A DNA stretch of 64,000 nucleotides from Amphimedon queenslandica. Taxonomy: Eukaryota > Porifera > Demospongiae > Haplosclerida > Niphatidae. The notes under the pieces were generated by a model. It was not told the origin of the DNA and did no database searches. It saw only the letters and a program-made list of their open reading frames with translations. The translations under genes and the position numbers were made by a program. The stretch covers positions 1-64,000 of the forward strand of contig NW_003546363.1 of the NCBI RefSeq assembly GCF_000090795.2, given 5' to 3'. Below, one piece after another: positions 12,801-22,234 of this stretch (position 1 is its first letter; each line of letters opens with the position of its first letter).

Positions 12801-15800
12801 TGTCTCTTTCTCATGCTCCTCAGCTCCTCTTGCTGTACCTCTGACAGTTGGAACCACCTGCTCTTTCTCTCCCTCTCCTCCTCCTCTCCACTTGCCTCGT
12901 GAAACTCTCTCTCCAATAACTCGTGATCCTGTAAAAATAATAAATTATTATAGTTATTAATTGGCGTCCATTTCATCCCTTGGATGGAGTAACTTACTAA
13001 AAGTACGTCGCGGAATTGCTGCCTCAACTTTACCATCTCATATAGTCTTTGCTCCTCAATCCCTCTCCTCTTGCACCATTGAGAGGAAGCCTTGACTCCA
13101 TCTCTCTTCACCTGAGGAGACAGAGAAGTCAATACTGTATCATGAATACATATAATTTTAAAGTAACTTTAAAAATTCATAAAAAATCCTAATTTGATCA
13201 GAATCAGCTCAAACTTGCTACACAATATAAGAACATGTATATGTATCAGAAAAAATTATAAAATGGAGCTTTCTCATTTATTTTTGTCACGAAATCCGTG
13301 ACAAACAAAAAACCCATTAGTTCCATTGTCACGAAATCCGTGACAAGCAAAAACCCATTAGTTCCATTGTCACGAAATCTGTGACAAGCAAAAAATCCAT
13401 TAGTTCCATTGTCACAAAATCCGTGACAAGCGAAAAACCCATTGGTTCCCTTTAGGACAATTTTTGACCAACTTTAAAAATTTGTAAAAAATCCAATTTT
13501 TAGTAGAATCAGCTCAAGCTTACTACACAACATAAGAACATGTATATGTATCAAAAAAATTATTAAAAAGGAGAATTCTCTCTTTGTCATTTTTGATGAA
13601 ATATGGCCAAAGACCCTGTACTATATAAAAGGGAATTTACTGCATACATTAATCCATTCATCAAACGCATTGAGCAAAGTATAAGGGTCTCCATGATCAG
13701 ACTCAAGTGACTGTCTTGTGGACTGAGCTGAAGACTCGTCCTGATTGAATGCTGTTTGTGTAAATGGAGACTGGACGCTTAAACCAGCTGCTATGATTAA
13801 TACTGGCTCTATCACCTGAGGAAGGGAGAGAGAGGAGGAGGATGGGAAGAGAGAAAGAGGAATGAGAGAAATAAGAGAAAGAGAGGAGAAGGAGAGGGAA
13901 GAAGTATATGTACATAATTCTGCTTGGATCAATTCATATTTTTCTAACATGAAACAGAGAGCCCATAATGAGCATCTTCCCAATGACCACATCAACTGGT
14001 AACTGAGCCAACATCTTACCCACTGGAGTCAGTCTTTCATCATTTGTAAGAGCATCCTATTAAATAAAAAATACATGAAATAAATACATGTATGCATGTA
14101 TAATAATTCTTAGTTACATACTTGTTCCTTAAGGAATGCTACTGAAGTCTCTATACTTGATAATGAAGGAGATTCAATGAATGGGAACCTACAGGACAAT
14201 AGAAACAAAAGACTAATAACTTTACCATAGCATACTAGCAACTGCACATAAAAACAAATGAAAATATTAAATCAGAGGCCTAATTTTGAAATATGCCAGT
14301 AGCTTGAGGCTTATACAAGGAGTCTGTGGTGTTTCAGATTTGCATTCATTGGAAAGCATTAGAGGCACTCCTTGATGTACTACATATCTTACTTCCTAAT
14401 ATTCCCCAGGTCGAGTGCAATGGTCTGGAGTACGAGTGACTCAAGAGGGACTCTCTGTATCTCTGGAGTCGCATACTCTGGGAATGAGGAATAGTCCGAC
14501 TCTGAATATAACCGGAAACACACACCAGGACCAGTACGACCTGCAAATAATAACAAGGATAAGAATAAATCGTTATAGTACATATACATGCAATAGAATG
14601 TGACATAAGTGCATTTAACTGCATCAGCTTATAAGCAATTTTTCCTTACCAGCTCTTCCCTTCCTCTGCTCAGAGCTGGCCTGACTAATCCAAAACTCTT
14701 GCAACCTGTTCATCTTCGTATGTGAGTCATAACCCATCTCTTTCACCTGAGGAGAGACAGAGAAAAAGAGAAAGAATATACAATGTACAATTGTACATGC
14801 ACTGTACATACATGCTGTAATTGTATAGCACTTTATTTTAATGAAGTAAATCTTGTAAAAGAAATCTTTGTGGAAGTAACTTTAATGAATCTAAAATGTT
14901 AATGCTCTTATGAGGATCGAATATTACAGAACTCAAGCTTTATGGGTATACAAATTACATGCTAATTAATGAAAAATTTGCTTCAAGAAGCATTAGATGT
15001 ATACAACTATGTAACTAGATGTACTTTCCCGGAATCAATGACAAATCTAATTCCATCAATGGTAATTGAGGTCTCTGCTATATTAGTAGATATAATACAC
15101 TTCCTTGTACCATCAGGAGCAACATCGAACACCTGGATATGAAAAAATGAATTCCCTTCCACTCTTAAAATGGTACAGTACCTTATCTTGCTCTTCAATG
15201 GATAGTGCACTATGTAATGGGAGACCAATCCACCTCCCAGTGGCTTCACCATAAGACTTGACTTCATGAAGTAAACTAGCAATCTCATTCATACCACTGA
15301 GGAATACCAGTACATCCCCTCTCTCTGATCTGGGATACTATACAATGAAAGAGATATACATGTACATGCACTGGTATAGTGATGGCTCCTAACTTTATTA
15401 TCAATTAATTGTAATATCCTTAGGTAAGGCTGTGGATCTAACTTTGAACTCTTCTGAGCCTACAGAATAAGACAGTGACAAAATACATTACTCCTTCCCT
15501 CCCCTCCTCTCTCTCTCCTTTCCCCTCTCTCTCTTACTGTTGGTTGCAGTACAGATGCATTACTGATAGGCATATACTGCAAATCAATAGGATACAATCT
15601 ACCTGGAACCTAACAAAGATTAAATAATTTAAATATTGAATTTATGATTTAGAATGTTCTTCACGTACCTTTATGACCGGGGCTCCTTGAAAATAATCGG
15701 AAAATAACGAAATGTTGATTGTTGCCGACATTAAAATCAACTTAAGATCAGATCTCTGATCGATGAGGATCCTTAATACGCCGAGAAGGAAATCACTGTT

Positions 15801-17322
15801 AATGTGACGCTCATGGACTTCGTCAATTATGATGACATCATAACGACTGAGATCTCTATCAGTGCTTAACTGACGTAGCAAAAGACCTAAGGAAGTTAAA
15901 AAGAGAGAGAAAAATAAGGACGATTTTAAAAAGAACCATAAAAGCAATATTAGTTATATTACATGTACAAATAATAGCTGTAGCAAAACAATGTTACATG
16001 GTGCATATACATCTGTACATGTAGCTAGTTATACATTGTACCTTCAGTAAGGAAGAGTACTTTAGTAGCAGGTGTTCTTGATCGTTCAAACCTGACCTGA
16101 TACGCTATCTCAGTTCTATACTCATTCAGAGTCTCATAGCTCACACGTTTAGCAAGAGAAAGGCAAGCTATTCTCCTCGGCTGGGTACAAGCTATCTTCT
16201 CATAAGACCCTCTTAGTAAGTACTGCGGTACCTAAAATTATACAAGTGCCTTTGATTCACTCAAAATTGAATCTACTAATTTTAAGTGACATATTCAGTA
16301 CTGTTGTAGTGCAAATTATGTAATATGTACTAGTACTGTAACTTTTAAAAAATGACATGTCTTGTTTAAAATGAAGTACTATTACATGGTGATTCTACCC
16401 GTGTACATGTACATATTTGTACATGTACATGGCAGTTCTCTCCCATAAGGAGTGTAGATATCGGAGTCTATATGCATACTTGTGTTGATTTGCCACACCC
16501 AGTGTCACCAGCAATCAATACGACCTGATTATCCCTGACAGCGCTCAGTATTTGATCCTTGAATTGGTAAATTGGTAGTTCGGACTGATCTCGTATTATC
16601 TTTTGAATCCTCTGGAACTTTGTCTTCTGCTGAAAGTTAAGAAAGTGACGAATGACAGAGCGGAATTCAAGCAAATGCTTTAGCGTCAATGGAGAACCTG
16701 ATGAATTTTTAAAAATACGATAATTATAGCTGGAAAATTTAGATGCAATTAGCACGAGGCCATCATGTGATAAACATGTGACAAACATCTGCTAACAAGA
16801 GGATTGGCACTCACAATACGCTGTAAACAAACAAGTGTGGCATTAATTAGAATAAGAGCTGTACACTGTACATGTAGCAGTGGAAAAAGCAGCTCTTTAC
16901 TTTTCTTCCTCTCGTCTTCCCTCCTCTGCTGGAGAACTCTCAACTGATACTCTAAGTTATCAGTCTCCACATTGAAGCATATTCTGTGAGACCTGTCGTA
17001 CACTGGAGGAAATGAGAATGGATCTTTTGAACTCTCTCCTTCACTGGACGCGGACCATTCTACTGTATTAATGAGGACAAAAATGGAGGGAGTCAGGTAT
17101 GCAGGATAGCTTACCATTTTTTTCTGCTTTAGTCTTTTCTTTACTGGCATTGAACTTTTGATATCGATAAAAAAATTTCCAAAAATCTTTGTGTTCTTGT
17201 GACCCCCTTAAAAGTGGTAGAGGTTGTTTTTTTGTCATTAACAAAGGGACCTACCTTTGTATGAGACTGAAGTTTTTAAAAAAGATACGATCCAAATCTT
17301 TCTCTTGTTTGCTCCAGTCCAT
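3857..17322 (-). CDS. DHX34: DHX34, DEAH-box RNA helicase of nonsense-mediated decay
   Basis: ATP-dependent RNA helicase that helps activate UPF1 in nonsense-mediated decay. I find 28 exons with unbroken phases: 17255-17322, 17115-17206, 16901-17062, 16480-16697, 16042-16231, 15669-15886, 15538-15609, 15394-15459, 15182-15337, 15025-15132, 14650-14746, 14393-14540, 14122-14188, 13949-14056, 13648-13815, 12998-13111, 12755-12928, 12445-12528, 12320-12387, 12160-12238, 12017-12088, 11719-11756, 10294-10404, 9447-9580, 5228-5449, 4737-4818, 4496-4650, 3857-3993. The product is 1135 aa; human DHX34 is about 1143. Motif I is GDTGCGKST (about 171-179), motif [11 protein letters not shown] (about 265), motif III LMSATI, and the [13 protein letters not shown] and QRKGRAGRTGPG motifs follow. 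The C-terminus has two zinc-finger-like modules, VWVCPSCH and [19 protein letters not shown], a DHX34 hallmark. Exon 22 is only 38 nt; intron 24 is about 4 kb. Repeat copies sit in introns 15 and 23. Confidence 0.97.
5450..9446. other. Large DHX34 intron 24, no gene seen
   Basis: Nearly 4 kb between exons 24 and 25, far longer than the other introns of this gene. It holds CT/GA runs (about 5967-5987, 6816-6860, 7787-7802, 8890-8935), TACATG runs (6980-7025) and AT-rich unique DNA. Short open frames are present on both strands, but none shows a domain, good codon texture or splice-bounded structure. Confidence 0.6.
9762..10243. repeat. Palindrome-bearing hAT-type MITE copy (DHX34 intron 23)
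   Basis: Starts with a worn left end (..CACAAGGCATGCTAAGTGAGCTAAACAGCATGAGC..). It carries two internal units of about 185 bp and ends with CCTGTGGGAAACCCCG, the inverted form of the left terminus seen in better copies. Between the units is a palindrome with a CTATATAG core (about 9983-10004). It is the same family as 23839-24359. Confidence 0.7.
11943..12018. repeat. TACATG/TACGTG hexamer microsatellite
   Basis: A run of about a dozen TACATG or TACGTG hexamers in DHX34 intron 21, ending at the donor of exon 21. The unit contains the self-complementary ACATGT, so the tract can fold on itself. Shorter runs lie at 797-826, 868-937, 6980-7025, 16402-16430, 35764-35820, 50590-50650 and 57258-57277. 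Confidence 0.85.
13144..13627. repeat. MITE copy containing tandem hairpins (DHX34 intron 15)
   Basis: Two units of the 185-bp family (about 13160-13270 and 13455-13627) flank a separate array at 13284-13450. The array has four copies at 41-42 bp spacing. Each holds the inverted repeat TTGTCACG-aaatc-CGTGACAA, at 13284, 13326, 13367 and 13409; the last two have single changes in the stem. Confidence 0.75.
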
Positions 17323-17667
17323 AACAATACACGTGTACAACTTAGCCCCACCCATGACACGCCCATTATTTACTACACGTGTGTTTTAATTAACCAATTC
17401 CGCAGACTATCGAAAACTTTTGAATTACGGGCAACGAAAATTGGCGCTCATTTTCAGCATTTAATAACTTTAACCACACCCATTTAAAATTGTATCCGGA
17501 GAGATCCGAAGATACACGGCACTACTAGTTTGTAAATGGCGCCTTATTGAGGTTCTTCACGAACTTGTAGTAAAATCCTATTCATTTGGCTCAATAGTCT
17601 CCCCAAGGAGGAAAAGTAGTCTCTAAAAAGAATCGAATAGCTCCCAAAAGCTTATAAAAGCTACAAT
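17323..17667. promoter_or_regulatory. Divergent DHX34 / AF9-ENL promoter
   Basis: Head-to-head interval of about 345 bp between start codons. It contains two ACACGTGT boxes (17329-17336 and 17375-17382) and a CACGCCC box (17358-17364). There is no obvious TATA box. A shared bidirectional promoter is inferred from the layout. Confidence 0.6.
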
Positions 17668-18785
17668 ATGTCGCAAGTAAGCCGCCATTTTCTCTCCAGG
17701 GAGTCTGCCCCCATGTTTCTAATAATGAGGTGTTATCATCCCTTTACAGGCAATTCAGATTAAATTAGTCCTTGGTCATTCGGCACAATGGAGAAAAAAG
17801 CCTACACAGGAGGGATACACACACGACTGGACGATACTAGTTCGTGGGGAGGATGGGCAAGAAATAAGACATTTTGTGGAAAAAGTAATCTTTTTCCTAC
17901 ACGAAAGCTTTGCTAAGCCAAAGAGAGGTGAGTTCTTGTGTTATTTTAGTTAACCGATGCTTAACTCAATATGCATGTCTGCATGTACATATACATGTTA
18001 CATATATTGTGTCACCTTTCTTAAAAAGTTGCTCATATTAATGGGGTCTATTTGATATTGCTATGCTAACAGAGAAGAGAAAGAAGGTATCATTTATATT
18101 TTATTTTTTAGTCATTAAGGAGCCGCCCTATCAAGTCTCAGAGTCTGGCTACGGTAGTTTTAATCTTCCAATTGAGGTCTATTTCCGTAATAAAGATGAG
18201 CCAAAGAAAGTTCGTTTCGAGTACGACCTTCTCTTACCGAACCTCAACGACCCTCCCATCAACCAGATACGCAGTGAGTGCCTCACTTTTCAAAACCCGA
18301 GCGAAGAATTCAAGAGCAAGCTCCTCAAAGCGGGCGGAGTCATAACTGGAGGCGGTCCTGGAAACAGTTCTATTCCGCCGTCTTCGCAAAAGGTCAAACG
18401 CCCGTTGGATGACGGTGACCTCTCGCATAAGAAGCCGTTAAAGATGAAGAAAGTGAAGAAGGGCGGAGACTCGAGTGGGTCTGATACGAGCAGTGACAGC
18501 GAAAGCGACGACCAGCCGCCGTCTGCTCCTGTATCGAAATCGACTAAATCGGGTCAGTCCAAGAAATCGTCTCCTAATACATGGGACACGGCCGCTTTGA
18601 AGCGACTCCACAAGCATCTAAACTCGTTGCAGGACCCCCAGCGGCTGCAAGAGATAGTCAATATTATTGAGCAAACGGGTCAGTATAATTTGACGCAGTC
18701 CACGTTTGATTTCGACTTGTGCAAACTCGACGATCACACGCTTAGCAAGCTCAGTAAATTCATGGATGCAGGTGGAATAAGTTGA
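17668..18785 (+). CDS. MLLT1/MLLT3: AF9/ENL-type YEATS protein (super elongation complex, DOT1L partner)
   Basis: Reads acylated histone H3 and recruits AF4/P-TEFb or DOT1L to promote transcription elongation. Exons are 17668-17676 (only MSQ), 17750-17927 and 18112-18785; the product is 286 aa. The YEATS domain fills residues 4 to about 110. Its acyl-lysine pocket elements are visible: HESF and SGYGSF, with EGYTHDW where human AF9 has EGFTHDW. The C-terminal AHD (about 219-286) has the motif [18 protein letters not shown], which folds on binding AF4/DOT1L. Between them lie a basic patch ([12 protein letters not shown]), likely nuclear targeting, and an acidic Ser-rich stretch. Human AF9 and ENL are about 560-570 aa, so the linker is much shorter here. 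A polyadenylation signal (AATAAA) sits at 19119-19124. Assignment is firm; AF9 versus ENL cannot be split because one ancestral gene is expected. Confidence 0.96.
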
Positions 18786-19666
18786 AGGAATTAATTTAAA
18801 ACAGAGATTTGTCTTTCTTCACATCTCTCTCTCTCTCTCTCTTCCTCTTCTCTCATAGAAACCACCAGACTTTGTTTCTTTTAGTATTTTGTTATTCTCC
18901 CTCCGTCTCTCTCTTTCTCATTCTTCCTCTCCCTCCATCCCCCCCTCTCTCTCTCCTTTCACATACATTACATACAGTAGGTTGCAGACGACTATAATGC
19001 ATTTTAAAAGTTTAGAAATCACGTGCTTCTTCTACTATTAAATTTAAAGACGTTTTGTGTGTGCAATGTGTGTGTGTCCTTGTGACTTTTTCCCACAAAC
19101 AGAAGGGGCAAAATATTTAATAAATTGTGTAACCTCTTGTATGAAATATTGTGGGTGTCTTCTTTTTTTTTCTCTTATTTTCAATGCACATCTTTTACTA
19201 TTATTGTGTCATTAAGCTAAGGACCCTATACAATTATTATTTAATTATTATTATTTTCCTCTCCCGTTTGCTTTTCACATTTTTCTTTAACATCGTGCAG
19301 TGTACAATAAGATAATGCAACGCAGAGAAATTTTGACCGTTTTTTTTTTAATATTAAAATAATGAGATCGCTGCTAGATATACCAAAAATATTTAGGGCG
19401 TGGCTCTTTGCAGCTAATAGTAATTAGTTCACACCTCTTATGTGTATCGTTCACACTATGCTGAATGTTTACACTATTGTTTACACCTGAGACCTTATAA
19501 GAACTCCACCCAATGACAGAATGTAACATGTTATGCACTCTGTTATAAAAACCAGATATATAAACAAGGACACTTGTCTTTATTATTTTAATTCCTCCAG
19601 TATGTACAGGAGTCTTGCATTTCTCGTCATTTCAAAACAAGGCAGTCATTCCAAAACAATCCTGAG
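18786..19666. other. Convergent 3' region, AF9/ENL and LRR gene
   Basis: 3' UTR of AF9/ENL with a CT-rich run (18825-18850) and AATAAA at 19119-19124. After it comes AT-rich DNA with repeated TTCACAC/TTTACAC words near 19425-19490. No gene is seen here. Confidence 0.6.
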
Positions 19667-20383
19667 TCACAGCATCACGAAATGGAGATCCCTCCAAGGC
19701 AATGAGTCATCTTGTCCCTTAATCTCTTTATTCCCGCGTAGATCGAGCTTGTTGATAGTGCAGGAGCTGATTAGCTCCAAGGCAGGTACGGAAGATATCG
19801 CATTATCACTCAAATCAAGGGCGGAGAGTTTTTTAAGCTTCAACAGTGAGAGAGGGAAGGAGGCAATAAAATTAGACTGCAAGTGAAGGATCTTTAGCTC
19901 AACGAGACTTGCAAATGCAGCCTCTGGTAGAGAAACGAGTCGATTGCTTGCAAATGATAACCAAACAAGAGATAAAAGATGGCCAATCTGAGGAGGGACT
20001 TCAGTTAAACTGTTCTCAGCTAGTGACAGCCTCCTCAAGCCCTTCAAACTACACACCTCCATTGGGAAGTCTGTCAAGCCAGCATCTTTGAGCCATAGCT
20101 CCTGCAGGCATTGCAAATGAACGAAAGACTCCGGAAGAGAGACAAAGTGATTGCTGCTCAAATTAAGGAAGGTGAGGCTTCTGAGATCCCCAAAGTTAGC
20201 AGGAAGGAGAGTCAGGGAATTGTGTTCCAAGGAAAGGTGTCTGAGCTCAGTCAAGCAGGTCAGCTCGACTGGTGGGAAGATTATTTTATTGTCATTGAGT
20301 AAAAGGACCTTTAGGTCTTTCTGCGAAGAGATATTTTGTGGAATAAGCCTCAGATCTTGATGACTGACATTTAAGATTTCCAT
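19667..20383 (-). CDS. Intronless leucine-rich-repeat protein
   Basis: A single open exon of 238 aa, made almost wholly of LRRs. About nine repeats of 23 residues have the LxxLxLxxNxLxxLP pattern, e.g. LRHLSLEHNSLTLLP, LTFLNLSSNHFVSLP and LRRLSLAENSLTEVP. The regular P after each repeat places it in the short cytosolic (SDS22/Shoc2-like) class. I see no signal peptide, membrane segment or added catalytic domain. It lies 234 bp downstream of the ABHD17 stop on the same strand. Lack of introns among intron-rich neighbours may mean a retro-derived copy or simply an old single-exon gene. Human LRRC57 has nearly the same length, but the repeat sequence is not close enough for me to claim orthology. 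Likely a protein-interaction scaffold. Confidence 0.85.
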   Translation of the reverse strand: MEILNVSHQDLRLIPQNISSQKDLKVLLLNDNKIIFPPVELTCLTELRHLSLEHNSLTLLPANFGDLRSLTFLNLSSNHFVSLPESFVHLQCLQELWLKDAGLTDFPMEVCSLKGLRRLSLAENSLTEVPPQIGHLLSLVWLSFASNRLVSLPEAAFASLVELKILHLQSNFIASFPLSLLKLKKLSALDLSDNAISSVPALELISSCTINKLDLRGNKEIKGQDDSLPWRDLHFVML

Positions 20384-20616
20384 GTGAGTGAGCCACGCCT
20401 ACATTAAATTTTTAACCCTTGTAGCTTCTAGTATAGCACTATGCATATAGCAGTTATTGCATCAAACCATAATTGTTTTTAAAAGAACATACACATCATT
20501 ACAAATTACCAACAGAAAGAGAAAGAGAGGAAACAGAAAGAGAAAATTAAAAGATGAGAAAACATGAAGTAATGATTGCTTTATAAAGAATAGAATGCTA
20601 GTTATAATAATAAGGG

Positions 20617-22050
20617 CTAAGAAGAGCGTATATCAACTTGTATAAATTTCCTCAACCTATCGAGATATTGTCCATATAACTCTACATCATTATGACCAGC
20701 TCCTTCGACCCATAGTGGCTCCACAGTCCTTGGGGCTCTCTCAAATAAAGCTAGCCCGTGAGTAAAATCAATTACTTCATCGTCAGTCCCATGTATTACT
20801 AATACGGGTGAAGTAACACGAGTTATTTTCTCAATGCTATAAAAGGAATGGAGAGAGAGAGAGAGGAGGGGAGAGGGAGGAGGCAAAGAGAAAGACAGAT
20901 GTCGTAAAAGAGGAATGCAAGACAATAATATAATACGGTACATTGTTTTAGTTACCACACACACGCATTATAGATTATATACACAGTGAGTGATGATGAG
21001 TAAATAATTGCAACAAGACACAAAGTGATAGTGTACTATTCTATGTATATATCCAATTCATCAATGACACTCTAAAATGAAGTTTTGTGACGAGATTAAT
21101 CATACTTGCAACACAAAACAATATTCGATTAGCAGTTACAAAAAAGGCCAAAAATGCATAAATTAGAATTATAGAATGAATGACATACATGCATCATGAC
21201 ATAATGGGGAGTACAACGTAATGGGGAGATTTTAAAAGGCTTGGGGTGTGATTTTAGATAAATAAATGAGATAGTGACAAAACCAAACCAGGCCTAGATC
21301 TAATTAATCCATCAAACATTATCACAATTTCTTTAAAATGCGTATTTATATTATGATCGATTACCTTGCAAATGAATCAAAGCACCAAGTGCGCCTCACG
21401 TCAGGACATGCAACCCTCATCCCTGACATCAGAGGAGAGTGTAGTACTACTCCCGCGACCTCATGTCTTGTTGCTAGATCAACAGTAGCCGCTGTACCGA
21501 TACTTTGACCGTAAAGTATGACCTGATCGGGTCTAAGGCCGAAACGAGTTTTCAGTGTCTCCCAAGCTGCTTCAGCATCGGAATAGATATTGGCCTCGGA
21601 GGCCTTCCCCGTCGACGCCCCATAACCAGAGTAGTCGTAAGCTAAAATGTTGCAATTTATGCGATTACCAAGTCCAATAAAGAAGCTAGACATTTGACCG
21701 AGGTCTACGGCATTGCCGTGGCTAAATAAAATGGTGAATTCAGGGGAGTCTGTTATCTTTACATACATACAAGCAACTCTGTTCCCGCGTCTGGAGCGGG
21801 TATAGAATACATCTATGACCTCCAGCTCCGAGCGACTGTACTGCCATTCCGCCTTCTCTGTCAGGTGTAGGGAGCAGTTACTGACTGGCGGGGACGGGGA
21901 GGACGAGGAGTTGGAGGAAGAGGGTGAGTCCTCTTCTATGAAAGCGTATGTGGGAGCTGGAGGAAGGAAGGCGAGCTTGGCAGTGATCCTAGAGGGACAT
22001 GGAGGGCAGCAGAAGAGGTAGCAGAGCTCCGAGAGAGACAGGCCGTTCAT
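20617..22050 (-). CDS. ABHD17: ABHD17 protein depalmitoylase
   Basis: Serine hydrolase that removes palmitate from membrane proteins such as Ras and PSD-95 at the plasma membrane. Exons 21365-22050 and 20617-20836 give 301 aa (human ABHD17 288-329). The N-terminal Cys cluster [12 protein letters not shown] is the family's own palmitoylation signal. The alpha/beta-hydrolase core shows [15 protein letters not shown], the nucleophile elbow GQSIG, the acid in GTDDEVIDF and the histidine in [15 protein letters not shown]. Compared with vertebrate forms there is a Ser-rich insert after about residue 38 ([14 protein letters not shown]). It is head-to-head with INTS14, 184 bp between start codons. 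Orthology at family level is certain; it predates the A/B/C split. Confidence 0.97.
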
Positions 22051-22129
22051 TTCTTGGATTTCAGTTGACTAGGCTGTGATCTCGTAGTTCTTTCTCGTTC
22101 ATTCAATCACTGATATGTGATTGATTTTA

Positions 22130-22225
22130 TCACGTGACCTCACGTGATCCCTACACAACACGCCCAGTTTGAACCAGTCACGTGCAAACACGTGTGTGTA
22201 CGTGTTCACCTATAAGACCACGCCC
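22130..22225. promoter_or_regulatory. Divergent ABHD17 / INTS14 promoter with E-box cluster
   Basis: Within 65 bp are TCACGTGA at 22130-22137 and 22140-22147, and CACGTG at 22179-22184 and 22189-22194. CACGCCC boxes lie at 22159-22165 and 22219-22225. TCACGTGA matches the E-box form bound by bHLH-zip factors (USF, MITF/TFE). The gap between the two start codons is only 184 bp, so both genes probably share these sites. Confidence 0.6.
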
Positions 22226-22234
22226 ATTAACAAC

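Noticed and set aside
16815-16820. A 6-nt micro-exon in DHX34 intron 3 between good acceptor and donor
   Set aside because: Exons 3 and 4 already join in phase and match the human protein's order without it; two extra residues are not needed.
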